This document shows, piece by piece, positions 26,836 through 35,310 of a stretch of 64,000 nt of DNA. The notes under the pieces were generated by a model. The model searched no databases, was not told the DNA's origin, and worked only from the letters and a program-made list of their open reading frames with translations. Numbering within the stretch: position 1 is the first letter of the stretch; each line of letters opens with the position of its first letter. The translations under genes were made by a program, and so were the position numbers. The stretch comes from Streptoalloteichus hindustanus (GTDB taxonomy: Bacteria; Actinomycetota; Actinomycetes; Mycobacteriales; Pseudonocardiaceae), in contig NZ_FQVN01000001.1 of assembly GCF_900129375.1 (NCBI RefSeq), forward strand, positions 558,001 through 622,000, in the 5' to 3' direction.

Positions 26836-27846
26836 ATGGCGCGACGGTGGACGCGGGTCGCCGCGGCGGCCGCCATGGCCGCCGGAGCGGCGGTCGCCGG
26901 CGCGGCCTCCGCCCAGGCCGCGGAGCCGATCGTGCTGGGCAGTTGCGCGACGACCGTGACCGGCGCGCCCGGCCAGCCGGTGTCGCTGAGCCCGGGTGCG
27001 GTCGCGGCGCCCGTCGTGGACCTCGTCCGGGCGCTTCCCGGCGGCTTCCTGCTCGCCGAGCCGGCCGACTCGGCGATCCGCGCGCTCCCCCCGATCCCGC
27101 TCGGGGCGGTCCCGGCCGGTGGCGGCCAGGTCATCAGCGGCGGCCAGGTCGCCCAGGCCGTGGTGGCGCGGTTGCACGGCATCCCCCTGCTCGGACCGGT
27201 GATCGCCCAGCTCTCGACGAGGACCTCCGACCTGTTGACCGGGATGTGCGGGATCACGCTCCACGCGGTGAACGCGGCGGTGGCTCCGGTCCAGGACGGC
27301 GCCAAGGCGGTCGCCGACGCGGCGAAGCAGGTGGTCGGCCCTGGTCCCGGAGGCGACCAACAGCCCGCGCCGAAGCAACCACCGCCCCAACAGCCCCAGC
27401 AACCCAAGCCGGGCACCCCCGGAGGGCGGTCAGTCCCGGACGGGCCCGTCGCGCAACAGCCTCCGCCGCAGGCGGCGCCCGGCGGAGCCGGTGACGAGCG
27501 CAAGGCCGCACCGCCCGACCCGACCCATTCCGATCTGGTGCGTTCCGGCCTGGCGCGGTGGGACTTCGGCCGCCCGTCGCTCCGGGACCACTCGGGCCTC
27601 CCGTCCGACCTGTGGTCGTCTTCGCGGGACGCACGCGGATCGGGCCCCGGGTTGTCCCCGCGGCGGGACGGCGACGGAGCAGGCCACTCAACGGACGACA
27701 GCGCGACGAGGGCGGGACGGGCCGACGCGCTGCCCGCGAGCCCGCTGGGCCGCGTCGGCACACCGGTCGTGCTCGCGGTGCTGTCCCTGGCGGTGGTGAC
27801 GGCGGGCCTGGTGCGCCGCCTCGCCCAACGCCGCGCCCTCGACTGA
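26836..27846 (+). CDS. Secreted or surface-anchored Pro-rich protein
   Basis: The 336-residue protein has an N-terminal signal peptide ([20 protein letters not shown], cleavage after AQA likely). A folded part of about 120 residues with two cysteines follows, then a long Pro/Gln/Ser/Asp-rich stalk. A C-terminal membrane segment ([18 protein letters not shown]) ends in basic [10 protein letters not shown]. This is the layout of actinobacterial cell-surface proteins, although no LPXTG motif is present. ATG 26836 follows GGGGGAGG at good spacing. Function unknown. Confidence 0.72.
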   Translation: MARRWTRVAAAAAMAAGAAVAGAASAQAAEPIVLGSCATTVTGAPGQPVSLSPGAVAAPVVDLVRALPGGFLLAEPADSAIRALPPIPLGAVPAGGGQVISGGQVAQAVVARLHGIPLLGPVIAQLSTRTSDLLTGMCGITLHAVNAAVAPVQDGAKAVADAAKQVVGPGPGGDQQPAPKQPPPQQPQQPKPGTPGGRSVPDGPVAQQPPPQAAPGGAGDERKAAPPDPTHSDLVRSGLARWDFGRPSLRDHSGLPSDLWSSSRDARGSGPGLSPRRDGDGAGHSTDDSATRAGRADALPASPLGRVGTPVVLAVLSLAVVTAGLVRRLAQRRALD

Positions 27847-27890
27847 CCTGCCCGTGAGGACCGGGCCGCGGCAGCGCTTCCGCCCGACCC

Positions 27891-28013
27891 TCTCCCAGGA
27901 CAGCCCCCACCCGCCCTGGGGGGCGAGCCCACGTCCAGCCTAGTAGCCGACTACGGAGCGTCCAAGGCGTTCACGCTGCGCTGTGGATAATTTCGGGTGA
28001 CTGTGGACAACTC
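27891..28013 (+). repeat. Dispersed intergenic repeat, copy 1, with two DnaA boxes
   Basis: The copy aligns with 38618-38739 at about 80% identity, counted by eye, including a 30-base identical block. It opens with a hairpin-forming segment (CTCCCAGG at 27892-27899 can pair with CCTGGGGG further on) and ends with TGTGGATAA (27982-27990) and TGTGGACAA (28002-28010). Read on the other strand these are TTATCCACA and TTGTCCACA, both DnaA boxes. The two boxes are 20 bp apart, about two helical turns. Confidence 0.8.
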
Positions 28014-28141
28014 CGCCCACCTGTCCACAGGCGCGAGCCGCGCCCCGAACCGCCACTCCTCGTTCGGACGCAGCCCGCACACGAAGCGTCACGACGCGTC
28101 GGTGTCCGCTCCTCGGACGTGGGGTGCACCAGGTCACCCGA

Positions 28142-28171
28142 TTCGGCTGGTAGCCGACCTGTTGCTACTCT
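28142..28171 (+). promoter_or_regulatory. Probable rpsF operon promoter
   Basis: TTCGGC (28142-28147), an 18-bp spacer and TACTCT (28166-28171) would give a transcript start near 28178 and a leader of about 70 bases that holds the S6:S18-like structure. Confidence 0.45.
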
Positions 28172-28194
28172 GGCGCGGTTGCTGACGCGACGAC

Positions 28195-28236
28195 CCTCCT
28201 GCCACGGAAAGACCGTGGCCGTGAGCCCACAGGAGG
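28195..28236 (+). ncRNA. Probable S6:S18 ribosomal-protein leader element
   Basis: The rpsF leader can fold into an outer 7-bp helix (CCTCCTG 28195-28201 with CAGGAGG 28230-28236) and an inner 6-bp hairpin (CCACGG 28202-28207 with CCGTGG 28213-28218). An asymmetric 3' internal loop at 28219-28229 starts with CCG. A CCG in such a loop is the signature of the known S6:S18-binding leader that mimics 16S rRNA. The outer helix includes the rpsF Shine-Dalgarno sequence, so protein binding would block translation. The fold was drawn by eye. Confidence 0.65.
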
Positions 28237-28247
28237 TGGTGGTCTTC

Positions 28248-28550
28248 ATGCGTCACTACGAGGTGATGGTCATTCTCGACCCGTCCCTGGACGAGCGCAC
28301 TGTCGCTCCGTCGCTGGACACCTTCCTCAACGTCATCCGCGAGTCCGGCGGGAACGTGGAGAAGGTCGACGTCTGGGGTCGACGGCGGCTGTCCTACGAG
28401 ATCGCCAAGCGCGGCGAGGGCATCTACGCGGTGATCGACGTCAACTGCGCCCCGGACGCGGTCAAGGAGCTCGACCGCCAGCTGGGCCTGCAGGAGACGG
28501 TGCTGCGGACCAAGGTCCTGCGCCGCGAGGACACCCGCGCCAAGGCCTGA
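28248..28550 (+). CDS. rpsF: 30S ribosomal protein S6
   Basis: The 100-residue protein begins [15 protein letters not shown] and contains [16 protein letters not shown] and the C-terminal [13 protein letters not shown] typical of S6. It binds S18 and helix 22-23 of 16S rRNA in the platform. ATG 28248 follows AGGAGG with an 11-base gap, rather long, in keeping with a regulated leader. It heads rpsF-ssb-rpsR-rplI, the standard bacterial order. Confidence 0.96.
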   Translation: MRHYEVMVILDPSLDERTVAPSLDTFLNVIRESGGNVEKVDVWGRRRLSYEIAKRGEGIYAVIDVNCAPDAVKELDRQLGLQETVLRTKVLRREDTRAKA

Positions 28551-28573
28551 CCGGCCGGTGAGGAGCCACCACG

Positions 28574-29059
28574 ATGGCTGGTGAGACGACGATCACGGTG
28601 GTCGGGAACCTGACCGCCGACCCGGAACTCCGCTTCACCCAGTCCGGGGCAGCGGTGGCCAGCTTCACGGTGGCCTCCACACCCCGCACCTTCGACCGCC
28701 AGAGCGGCGAGTGGAAGGACGGCGAGGCGCTGTTCCTGCGCTGCAACATCTGGCGCCAGGCAGCCGAGAACGTCGCCGAGTCCCTCACCAGGGGCATGCG
28801 GGTGATCGTGACCGGCCGGCTGCGCCAGCGCTCCTTCGAGACCCGCGAAGGGGAGAAGCGCACGGTCATCGAGCTGGAGGTCGACGAGATCGGCCCCTCG
28901 CTGCGGTACGCGACGGCCAAGGTCAACAAGGTCAGTCGCGGCGGCGGCGGTGGGGGCGGCGGCTTCGGCGGCCCCTCCAGCTCCGGGCCCGTCGACGATC
29001 CGTGGAACTCCGCCCCGCCCGCCGGTCCCGCCGGGTACAGCGACGAGCCGCCGTTCTGA
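28574..29059 (+). CDS. ssb: Single-stranded DNA-binding protein
   Basis: The 161-residue protein has an N-terminal OB fold ([52 protein letters not shown]) and a glycine-rich linker (about 120-140). It ends in the acidic protein-interaction tip DEPPF, which recruits replication and repair partners. GAGGAG lies upstream of ATG 28574. It is the housekeeping Ssb, being inside the ribosomal protein operon. Confidence 0.96.
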   Translation: MAGETTITVVGNLTADPELRFTQSGAAVASFTVASTPRTFDRQSGEWKDGEALFLRCNIWRQAAENVAESLTRGMRVIVTGRLRQRSFETREGEKRTVIELEVDEIGPSLRYATAKVNKVSRGGGGGGGGFGGPSSSGPVDDPWNSAPPAGPAGYSDEPPF

Positions 29060-29152
29060 TCGGTTCTCCCGATCCGGCGGCCTGGTCCGTGCCCTCGGCC
29101 GGCCTACCCAGACCAGGTACAACCGCGTCGTAGTCCAGGAGGACGACCCAAC

Positions 29153-29389
29153 ATGGCTAAGCCGCCCGCGCGCAAGCCGAAGAAGAAGGTCTGCGTGTTC
29201 TGCAAGGACAGCGCGCAGCTGATCGACTACAAGGACACCACCCTGCTGCGGAAGTTCATCTCCGACCGCGGCAAGATCCGTGCCCGCCGGGTGACCGGCA
29301 ACTGCAGCCAGCACCAGCGCGACGTGGCCACCGCGGTGAAGAACGCCCGCGAGATGGCGCTGCTGCCCTACACGTCCACCGCCCGCTGA
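29153..29389 (+). CDS. rpsR: 30S ribosomal protein S18, zinc-binding (C+) form
   Basis: The 78-residue S18 begins with a basic stretch and has VCVFCKD plus GNCSQHQR. These cysteines mark the zinc-containing C+ type, as opposed to the Cys-free copy induced by zinc starvation. AGGAGG precedes the ATG. It is the zinc-replete paralogue expected in this operon. Confidence 0.95.
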   Translation: MAKPPARKPKKKVCVFCKDSAQLIDYKDTTLLRKFISDRGKIRARRVTGNCSQHQRDVATAVKNAREMALLPYTSTAR

Positions 29390-29415
29390 CCCACTGACGA
29401 GGGGAGACGAGAGTC

Positions 29416-29868
29416 ATGAAGCTCATCCTCACCGCTGACGTGAGCGGCCTCGGCGGTCCGGGCGACGTCGTCGAGGTCAAGGACGGCTACGGCCGTAACT
29501 ACCTGCTGCCGCGCGGGCTGGCCATCGTGGCCTCCCGGGGCGCGCAGAAGCAGGTGGACACCATCCGGCGGGCCCAGGAGTCGCGGCGCATCCGCGACCT
29601 GGACCACGCCAAGGAGGTCAAGGGCCGCCTGGAGGGCCTGGGCGCGGTCGCGCTGAGGGCCAAGGCGGCCGAGGGCTCCGGCAAGCTGTTCGGCTCGGTG
29701 ACCAACAGCGACATCGTGTCGGCCATCAAGGCCGCCGGTGGCCCGCTGCTGGACAAGCGCACCGTGGAGCTGTCCGGCCACATCAAGACGCTGGGCAAGC
29801 ACCAGGCCAGCATCCGGTTGCACCCGGAGGTCACGGTGACCGTCCAGCTGGACATCACCTCGGCCTGA
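29416..29868 (+). CDS. rplI: 50S ribosomal protein L9
   Basis: The 150-residue protein has the N-terminal rRNA-binding domain ([33 protein letters not shown]), a long connecting helix and a C-terminal domain with [13 protein letters not shown]. It ends the ribosomal operon. The length is standard. Confidence 0.96.
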   Translation: MKLILTADVSGLGGPGDVVEVKDGYGRNYLLPRGLAIVASRGAQKQVDTIRRAQESRRIRDLDHAKEVKGRLEGLGAVALRAKAAEGSGKLFGSVTNSDIVSAIKAAGGPLLDKRTVELSGHIKTLGKHQASIRLHPEVTVTVQLDITSA

Positions 29869-30070
29869 GCCGCACGGCTCGGCCCGCCGTCGAGGCACGC
29901 GGCGGACGCGCCGTCCATTCGATCGACCCGATCAACCGGATGGGCGGCGCGTCCGTCTGTTCGCGCCCACCGGGACGCGAACGCGACCTTGTGACGGCAG
30001 GTTCCCGACACGCCGCGCGGGCTGTCACACCAGACACGCCGGACCCGTTCGGTGTCATTTCTTCCACAGC

Positions 30071-30201
30071 TTGCCCACAGGCTCTGACCTGCGCTGACGT
30101 CCAGCGAGGCGCAAGTTGCCCACAGGTTGTCCACAGGCCTACGCCGGCCTGTGGTCAGCCGCCCCGGTCCATCAACAGGGCTGTCCCCAAGTTGATCCAC
30201 A
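30071..30201 (+). promoter_or_regulatory. DnaA-box cluster upstream of dnaB
   Basis: The 471-bp gap between rplI and dnaB holds TTGCCCACA (30071-30079), TTGCCCACA (30116-30124), TTGTCCACA (30127-30135, the standard high-GC actinobacterial DnaA box) and TTGATCCACA (30192-30201, one extra base). Two of them are 11 bp apart, one helical turn. Control of dnaB by DnaA is inferred. No gene is supported in the gap. Confidence 0.6.
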
Positions 30202-30339
30202 GGCGCGGTTGCCCGCTGCGGCGCGGCGACCTAGCGTCCTCGCTCGTTGTGTCCGTCCGCCGCCCGCCCAGCGGGCCGCCGTGGACCGTCGGTGGGGGCG
30301 CGCCGGGACTGCCACGACGAGCTGGGAGGTGTTGACGCG

Positions 30340-31734
30340 GTGGCGCTGCCGGACGACCGCGGAGCGCGCGGCCCCTCCGGAGGGCCGGGCGACGCCGGGT
30401 TCGCGGCCGGGGCCGAGCGGATGCCCCCGCAGGACCTGGCCGCGGAGCAGTCGGTGCTCGGCGGCATGATGCTGAGCAAGGACGCCATCGCCGACGTCGT
30501 CGAGGTGCTGCGTCCCGGCGACTTCTACCGCCCGGCGCACCAGGCGATCTACGACTGCGTCCTCGACCTCTACGGCCGGGGCGAGCCCGCCGACGCGATC
30601 ACCGTCTCGGCCGAGCTGGAGCGCCGCGGCGAGCTGCTGCGGGTCGGCGGCGCGCCGTACATGCACACCCTCATCGCCACCGTGCCGACCGCGGCGAACG
30701 CCGGCTACTACGCCGAGATCGTGGCCGAGAAGGCCGTGCTGCGCCGGCTGGTCGAGGCGGGCACGCGGATCGTGCAGCTCGGCTACCACGGCCAGGACGG
30801 CGCGGACATCGACGAGGTCGTCGACCGCGCGCAGTCCGCGATCTACGAGGTGACCGAGCGGCGGACCAGCGAGGACTACGTCGCGCTCGAGGACCTGCTC
30901 CAGCCCACGATGGACGAGATCGACGCGATCGCCTCGCGCGGCGGCGTCTCGCTGGGCATCCCGACCGGCTTCACCGACCTCGACGCGGTCACCAACGGCC
31001 TGCACCCGGGACAGATGATCATCGTCGCGGCCCGGCCCGGTGTCGGCAAGTCGACCCTGGGGCTGGACTTCGCGCGGTCGTGCTCCATCCGGCACGGCAT
31101 GGCCAGCGTGATCTTCTCGCTGGAGATGAGCCGCATCGAGATCGTGATGCGCATGCTCTCCGCCGAGGCCAGGATCCGGCTCGCCGACATGCGCTCCGGC
31201 CGGATGAGCGACGACGACTGGACCCGGCTGGCGCGGCGGATGAGCGAGATCAGCGAGGCGCCGCTGTTCGTCGACGACTCGCCGAACCTGACGATGATGG
31301 AGATCAGGGCGAAGGCGCGCCGGCTCAAGCAGCGGCACGACCTCAAGCTCGTGGTCGTCGACTACATGCAGCTGCTCACCTCCGGCAAGCGCGTCGAGTC
31401 GCGGCAGCAGGAGGTCTCGGAGTTCTCCAGGAACCTGAAGCTGCTCGCGAAGGAGCTGGAGGTCCCGGTCATCGCGATCTCGCAGCTCAACCGTGGCCCC
31501 GAGCAGCGGACGGACAAGCGCCCGATGCTGGCCGACCTGCGGGAGTCCGGCTCGCTGGAGCAGGACGCCGACATGGTCATCCTGATCCACCGGCCGGACG
31601 CGTGGGAGCGCGACGACCCGCGGATGGGTGAGGCGGACCTGATCCTGGCCAAGCACCGTGCGGGTCCGACGGCCACGATCACCGTGGCCCACCAGCTCCA
31701 CTACAGCCGCTTCACCGACCTCGCCCAGGGCTGA
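30340..31734 (+). CDS. dnaB: Replicative DNA helicase DnaB
   Basis: This hexameric 5'-3' helicase has 464 residues, with an N-terminal primase-interacting domain (PPQDLAAEQSVLGGMMLSK) and a RecA-like motor. Walker A is ARPGVGKS (K about 237), Walker B VVVDYMQLL, and the arginine-finger region HRAGPTATI. No intein interrupts it, unlike several mycobacterial homologues. GTG 30340 lies 10 bases after GGGAGG. DnaA boxes stand upstream. Confidence 0.96.
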   Translation: MALPDDRGARGPSGGPGDAGFAAGAERMPPQDLAAEQSVLGGMMLSKDAIADVVEVLRPGDFYRPAHQAIYDCVLDLYGRGEPADAITVSAELERRGELLRVGGAPYMHTLIATVPTAANAGYYAEIVAEKAVLRRLVEAGTRIVQLGYHGQDGADIDEVVDRAQSAIYEVTERRTSEDYVALEDLLQPTMDEIDAIASRGGVSLGIPTGFTDLDAVTNGLHPGQMIIVAARPGVGKSTLGLDFARSCSIRHGMASVIFSLEMSRIEIVMRMLSAEARIRLADMRSGRMSDDDWTRLARRMSEISEAPLFVDDSPNLTMMEIRAKARRLKQRHDLKLVVVDYMQLLTSGKRVESRQQEVSEFSRNLKLLAKELEVPVIAISQLNRGPEQRTDKRPMLADLRESGSLEQDADMVILIHRPDAWERDDPRMGEADLILAKHRAGPTATITVAHQLHYSRFTDLAQG

Positions 31735-31859
31735 CACCCGTTCCGCCAGCCAGCCATCGGTGCCGCCTGCGAAGCCGCTGGCCGCACCGCCTGAACGAGG
31801 CCCCGTAGTAACCCCGTAGTACTCGGGGAAAGAGTCGGGCGGGTTAGTCCGGCGTGCGG

Positions 31860-32462
31860 TCAGGACTGGTCCAGGGCCCGTTCGATCGCGCGGCGGGCCC
31901 GGCCCGCGGCCGCCCGGTCGTGCTGGAGCTGCATGGCCGCGTTCAGCGCCAGCCCGGCGGCGACGATCTCGAACAACGCCTGGTCGACGTCGAACCCGGC
32001 GGGCAACTCGCCGTTCTCCACCGCCGCGGCCAGGTCCGCCCGAAGCTGTTCCCGCCAGCGCGACCACACCTCGGCCACCGCGTCGCGGACCCGGCCGGGG
32101 CGGCCGTCGTACTCGCTGAGCGCCGCGGTCATCAGGCAGCCGCCGGGCAACAGCGGCGTTTCCAGGTAGTCCACGGAGTTGGCGCACACCGCGCGCAGCC
32201 GCCGCAGACCCGGCGGCTCGGCCAGCGCGGGCTCGACCACCCGGTGCCAGAAGTCCACGAACGCCTTGTCCAGCGTGGAGATCTGCAGCGTCTCCTTGGT
32301 GCCGAAGTGCTTGTGCACCCCGGACTTGCTCATCGCCAACTCCTCGGCGAGCCGGCCGATGGTGATGCCGTCCAGTCCTTCCTCGGAGGCGATCTCGGCG
32401 GCCCGGCCGAGGATCCGGCCCCTGGTGGCCTGCGCCTCGGCCGCTGAGCGTCGCGGTGACAT
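31860..32462 (-). CDS. TetR-family transcriptional regulator
   Basis: The 200-residue regulator has an N-terminal HTH (ITIGRLAEELAMSKSGVHKHF, about residues 33-53) and an all-helical ligand domain with LPGGCLMTAALSEYDGRPG, typical of the TetR_C_6-like group. It diverges from an MBL-fold hydrolase gene, and two imperfect palindromes lie between them. It probably represses both genes until a ligand binds. Confidence 0.92.
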   Translation of the reverse strand: MSPRRSAAEAQATRGRILGRAAEIASEEGLDGITIGRLAEELAMSKSGVHKHFGTKETLQISTLDKAFVDFWHRVVEPALAEPPGLRRLRAVCANSVDYLETPLLPGGCLMTAALSEYDGRPGRVRDAVAEVWSRWREQLRADLAAAVENGELPAGFDVDQALFEIVAAGLALNAAMQLQHDRAAAGRARRAIERALDQS

Positions 32463-32473
32463 GCGACGAGGAT

Positions 32474-32517
32474 AGCGTACGCACGTTCGCTATTGATTCA
32501 GTGAACGTTCGTACGCT
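32474..32517. promoter_or_regulatory. Twin TetR operators between divergent genes
   Basis: Operator 1 (32474-32491) is AGCGTACG-CA-CGTTCGCT and operator 2 (32500-32517) is AGTGAACG-TT-CGTACGCT. Their centres are 26 bp apart. Together they also form a larger inverted repeat with 16-bp arms and one mismatch (32473-32488 against 32503-32518). Confidence 0.7.
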
Positions 32518-32554
32518 AAACCTGTCGCCACCCCCGGAGGCGAAGGAGTGCGAG

Positions 32555-33337
32555 ATGCGGGTGCGACGACTGGGCTGGGCCGGACTGGAGCTCGAAGCCG
32601 GCGGCACGCGGCTGGTGATCGACTACGTGCGGGACCTCTCACCGGTGTTCACGGGCTGGAAGCCCGGCGAAGGGCTGGCGACCCCGAGCGGGACGGTCGC
32701 CGCCGCGCTGGTCACCCACCTGCACCGGGACCACACCGACGTGGCCGCGCTCGCGGACGTGCTGGCACCGGGAGCACCGGTGCTCCGACCAGCGCCCGGA
32801 CACGGCGACGACGTGGACAACGTGATGACACTGCTGGTCGAGCGCGAACTGGCCCTGCGCCGACTGGCCACCGAGGTCGTGGACGCCTGGTCCACCCGCG
32901 ACCTCGGGCCGTTCCGCGTCACCGCGGTCCCCGCCGTCGACGGGCTGGGCGACCCTCAGCTGAACTGGGTGGTGCAGGCCGACGGACAGCGGGTCCTCCA
33001 CGGCGGCGACACGCTGTTCCACGGCTACTGGTGGCTCATCGCGCGCCGGTTCAGCCCGTTCGACGCGGTGTTCCTGCCCGCCAACGGCGCGGTGGTCGAC
33101 GTGCCGCACCTGCGGCCGCCGAGCCCACTGCCCGCCGCGATGGACCCGAGGCAGGCCGGCGCGGCCGCGGAGCTCCTCGGCGCCCGGTACGCGGTGCCGA
33201 TGCACTACGAGGCGGAGCAGCCGGACAAGACCGCGGGCTACGTCGAGGTGTCCGACCCGGAGAAGGAGTTCCGGACGCACGCCGGACGGCGCGCGCACGT
33301 GCTGGCCGTCGGGGAATGGCTGGACCTGGCCACGTGA
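32555..33337 (+). CDS. Metallo-beta-lactamase-fold hydrolase
   Basis: The 260-residue protein has the MBL metal motif THLHRDHTD (H55, H57, D59, H60) and a later HGGDTLFHGY. This is the UlaG/YtnP-like small MBL branch, whose members hydrolyse lactones, phosphodiesters or thioesters. ATG 32555 has AAGGAG upstream. The substrate is unknown; control by the divergent TetR is likely. Confidence 0.82.
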   Translation: MRVRRLGWAGLELEAGGTRLVIDYVRDLSPVFTGWKPGEGLATPSGTVAAALVTHLHRDHTDVAALADVLAPGAPVLRPAPGHGDDVDNVMTLLVERELALRRLATEVVDAWSTRDLGPFRVTAVPAVDGLGDPQLNWVVQADGQRVLHGGDTLFHGYWWLIARRFSPFDAVFLPANGAVVDVPHLRPPSPLPAAMDPRQAGAAAELLGARYAVPMHYEAEQPDKTAGYVEVSDPEKEFRTHAGRRAHVLAVGEWLDLAT

Positions 33338-33470
33338 CCCGATGCCCCGCTCTGCAAACGGACTCGGGCAGCAATAGGACAGGGCCGATCGATGGCGCCA
33401 TCACGAAGAATTGCCATCGAACGCGTGGGTGGCGAGGTGTCTGTGCGGGCTGAAGGCACCGCGGTGCGTT

Positions 33471-33926
33471 CTATCGAATCTTCTGCACGTGGGTGGTGTC
33501 GACGCCGAGGAGAGCGCCGTCGGCACTGGTCGGCGCGATCTCCGGCACCGGAACGCCGTTCTGGTCGACCAGGGTGGAGTGGCTCTCTCCGGGGGCGAAG
33601 GCGTGGCGTTCTCCCCACTGTCGCAGGGTGAGGATGACGGGGAAGAGATCGCGGCCAGCGTCGGTGAGCACGTATTCCTGGCGGCGGCCCGACGGCGCGG
33701 CGCGCTGGCCGAGGAGGCCGTGGGCGACGAGCTTGCGGAGGCGGTCGGTGAGGATGTTGCGCGCGATGCCGGTGCGTCGCTGGAACTCGGTGAACGTCCG
33801 CGCCCCGTCCATCGCGTCGCGGATGACGAGGAGGCTCCACCGGTCGCCGACGAGGTCGAGCGTGCGGGCGACCGGGCAGTCGGGGTCGGTCCAGTCGGGG
33901 TTCGAGGCGCCCGTGGCGGGGGACAT
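33471..33926 (-). CDS. HxlR-family transcriptional regulator
   Basis: The 151-residue protein has a MarR-like winged helix of the HxlR type: CPVARTLDLVGDRWSLLVIRD, FTEFQRRTGIARNILTDRLRKL, and EYVLTDAGRDLFPVI. A C-terminal extension of about 50 residues follows the DNA-binding domain. It diverges from an MFS transporter gene with operator-like repeats between them, so it probably represses that transporter in response to a reactive or toxic compound. Confidence 0.9.
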   Translation of the reverse strand: MSPATGASNPDWTDPDCPVARTLDLVGDRWSLLVIRDAMDGARTFTEFQRRTGIARNILTDRLRKLVAHGLLGQRAAPSGRRQEYVLTDAGRDLFPVILTLRQWGERHAFAPGESHSTLVDQNGVPVPEIAPTSADGALLGVDTTHVQKIR

Positions 33927-33933
33927 GACAGCT

Positions 33934-34000
33934 CCAATGAGTTGCTGATTGAAACCATCATGCCGTACGGTCCAATCGGTTGCGATTTGCTACTGATTGG
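33934..34000. promoter_or_regulatory. Probable HxlR operators
   Basis: Three related half-sites of the form CCAAT-nn-GTTGC-n-GATT occur at 33934-33950, 33972-33988 and, inverted, 33984-34000. The last two form an imperfect palindrome with 12-base arms (10 of 12 matching) between CCAATCGGTTGC and GCTACTGATTGG. Confidence 0.6.
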
Positions 34001-34012
34001 GAGTGAGGCACG

Positions 34013-35197
34013 ATGGACGGGTGGCGGCGGCTGCTGCTCGCGGTGGTGTGCGGCGTCGCTGTGGCGAGCATCTACGCAGCGCAGCCGGTTCTGGAGCCGA
34101 TGGGCCGTGATCTCGGGCTGCCGCCGGTGCTCACCGGGTGGATCGTCGCGACCGGCCAGGTCGGCTACCTGGCGGGGCTGGTGCTGCTGGTGCCGCTCGG
34201 CGATGTGGTCGACAGGCGCCGACTCATCGCCGCGCACCTGGCGCTCACCGCAGTGGGCGCGACCCTCACGGCCTCGGCGTCAGCCGCGTGGGTGGCGTTC
34301 GCGGGGCTCGCGGCGGCGGGGGTGTTCGCGGTCGTGGTGCAGACCGCGGTGGCCTACGCCGCGTCGGTCTCGCCGCCTGCCGAACGCGGACGGAACATCG
34401 GCGTCGTGACCTCGGGCGTCGTGGTCGGCATCCTGGGCGCGCGGGTCGTCACCGGCGCGCTCGCCGAGGTGTGGGGCTGGCGGAGCGTCTACGTCGCGCT
34501 CGCGGTGCTGTCACTCGGGCTCGCGGCCCTCGTCCTCGTCGCGCTGCCGGCAGAGGAACGCCCCACCCCACCCGCGGGGTACCGACGGGCCGTCGTCGCG
34601 CTCGGCGGCCTGTTCGGGCAGCGCGTCTTCCTGGCGCGCGGGCTCGTCGCGTTCTTCCTGTTCGCCTCGTTCGGAACCCTGTGGAGCGGGCTGTCCCTGC
34701 CGCTGGCGAACCCGCCGTGGCAGCTGGGCGAGAGCCAGGTCGGGCTGTTCGGCGTCGCCGGACTCGCCGGCGCGCTCGGCGCGGCCCGCGCCGGCCGGTG
34801 GGCGGACGCGGGCCGGGCGGCCCCGGTCACCGGCCTCGCGCTCACCCTGCTGATCCTCTCGTGGGCAGCGATCGCGCAGCTTCCGCGCTCGCTCTGGCTC
34901 CTCGCCGTCGGAATCGTGGTTCTCGACTTCGCGGTCCAGGCCGTGCACGTGAGCAACCAGCACGTGCTCACCGCCGCGCACCCGGAGCGCACCAGCGGCG
35001 TCGTCGGCGGCTACATGGTCTTCTACTCGCTCGGCTCCGCCCTCGGCGCGGCCGCGACCACCGCGATCTTCACCGCCCACGGCTGGGCGGGCTCCAGTCT
35101 CCTCGGGGCTGGGTTCGCGGCCTGCGCGCTGGCCGTCTGGGCGGCGGACAGCCGACTGCTGAGGAAGTGGCGGTCGGCTGCGACCAGCCGTGTGTGA
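34013..35197 (+). CDS. MFS efflux transporter
   Basis: This 394-residue 12-span transporter starts ASIYAAQPVLEPMGRDLGL, typical of the YnfM/arabinose-efflux-like branch of MFS (AQPLLP motif). It has the motif A-like GDVVDRRRLIAAHL and a late GGYMVFYSLGSALGA. ATG 34013 follows GGGAG. It is controlled, by inference, by the divergent HxlR regulator. The likely role is efflux of a small toxic molecule. Confidence 0.87.
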   Translation: MDGWRRLLLAVVCGVAVASIYAAQPVLEPMGRDLGLPPVLTGWIVATGQVGYLAGLVLLVPLGDVVDRRRLIAAHLALTAVGATLTASASAAWVAFAGLAAAGVFAVVVQTAVAYAASVSPPAERGRNIGVVTSGVVVGILGARVVTGALAEVWGWRSVYVALAVLSLGLAALVLVALPAEERPTPPAGYRRAVVALGGLFGQRVFLARGLVAFFLFASFGTLWSGLSLPLANPPWQLGESQVGLFGVAGLAGALGAARAGRWADAGRAAPVTGLALTLLILSWAAIAQLPRSLWLLAVGIVVLDFAVQAVHVSNQHVLTAAHPERTSGVVGGYMVFYSLGSALGAAATTAIFTAHGWAGSSLLGAGFAACALAVWAADSRLLRKWRSAATSRV

Positions 35198-35310
35198 CTA
35201 CAAGGCATCGCACGAACTCCAACCCGCTGGAGCCGGCCGGGAAGTGACAGCTGGGGCGCGGACGACACCGACGCCACGTCCTCTCCACCGCCCAGTGCAG
35301 AATTGCCGGG

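Noticed and set aside
27891-30201. DnaA-box clusters as the chromosomal origin
   Set aside because: There are too few boxes, and dnaA, dnaN, rpmH or an AT-rich unwinding region are absent. The conserved gene order puts oriC outside the window.
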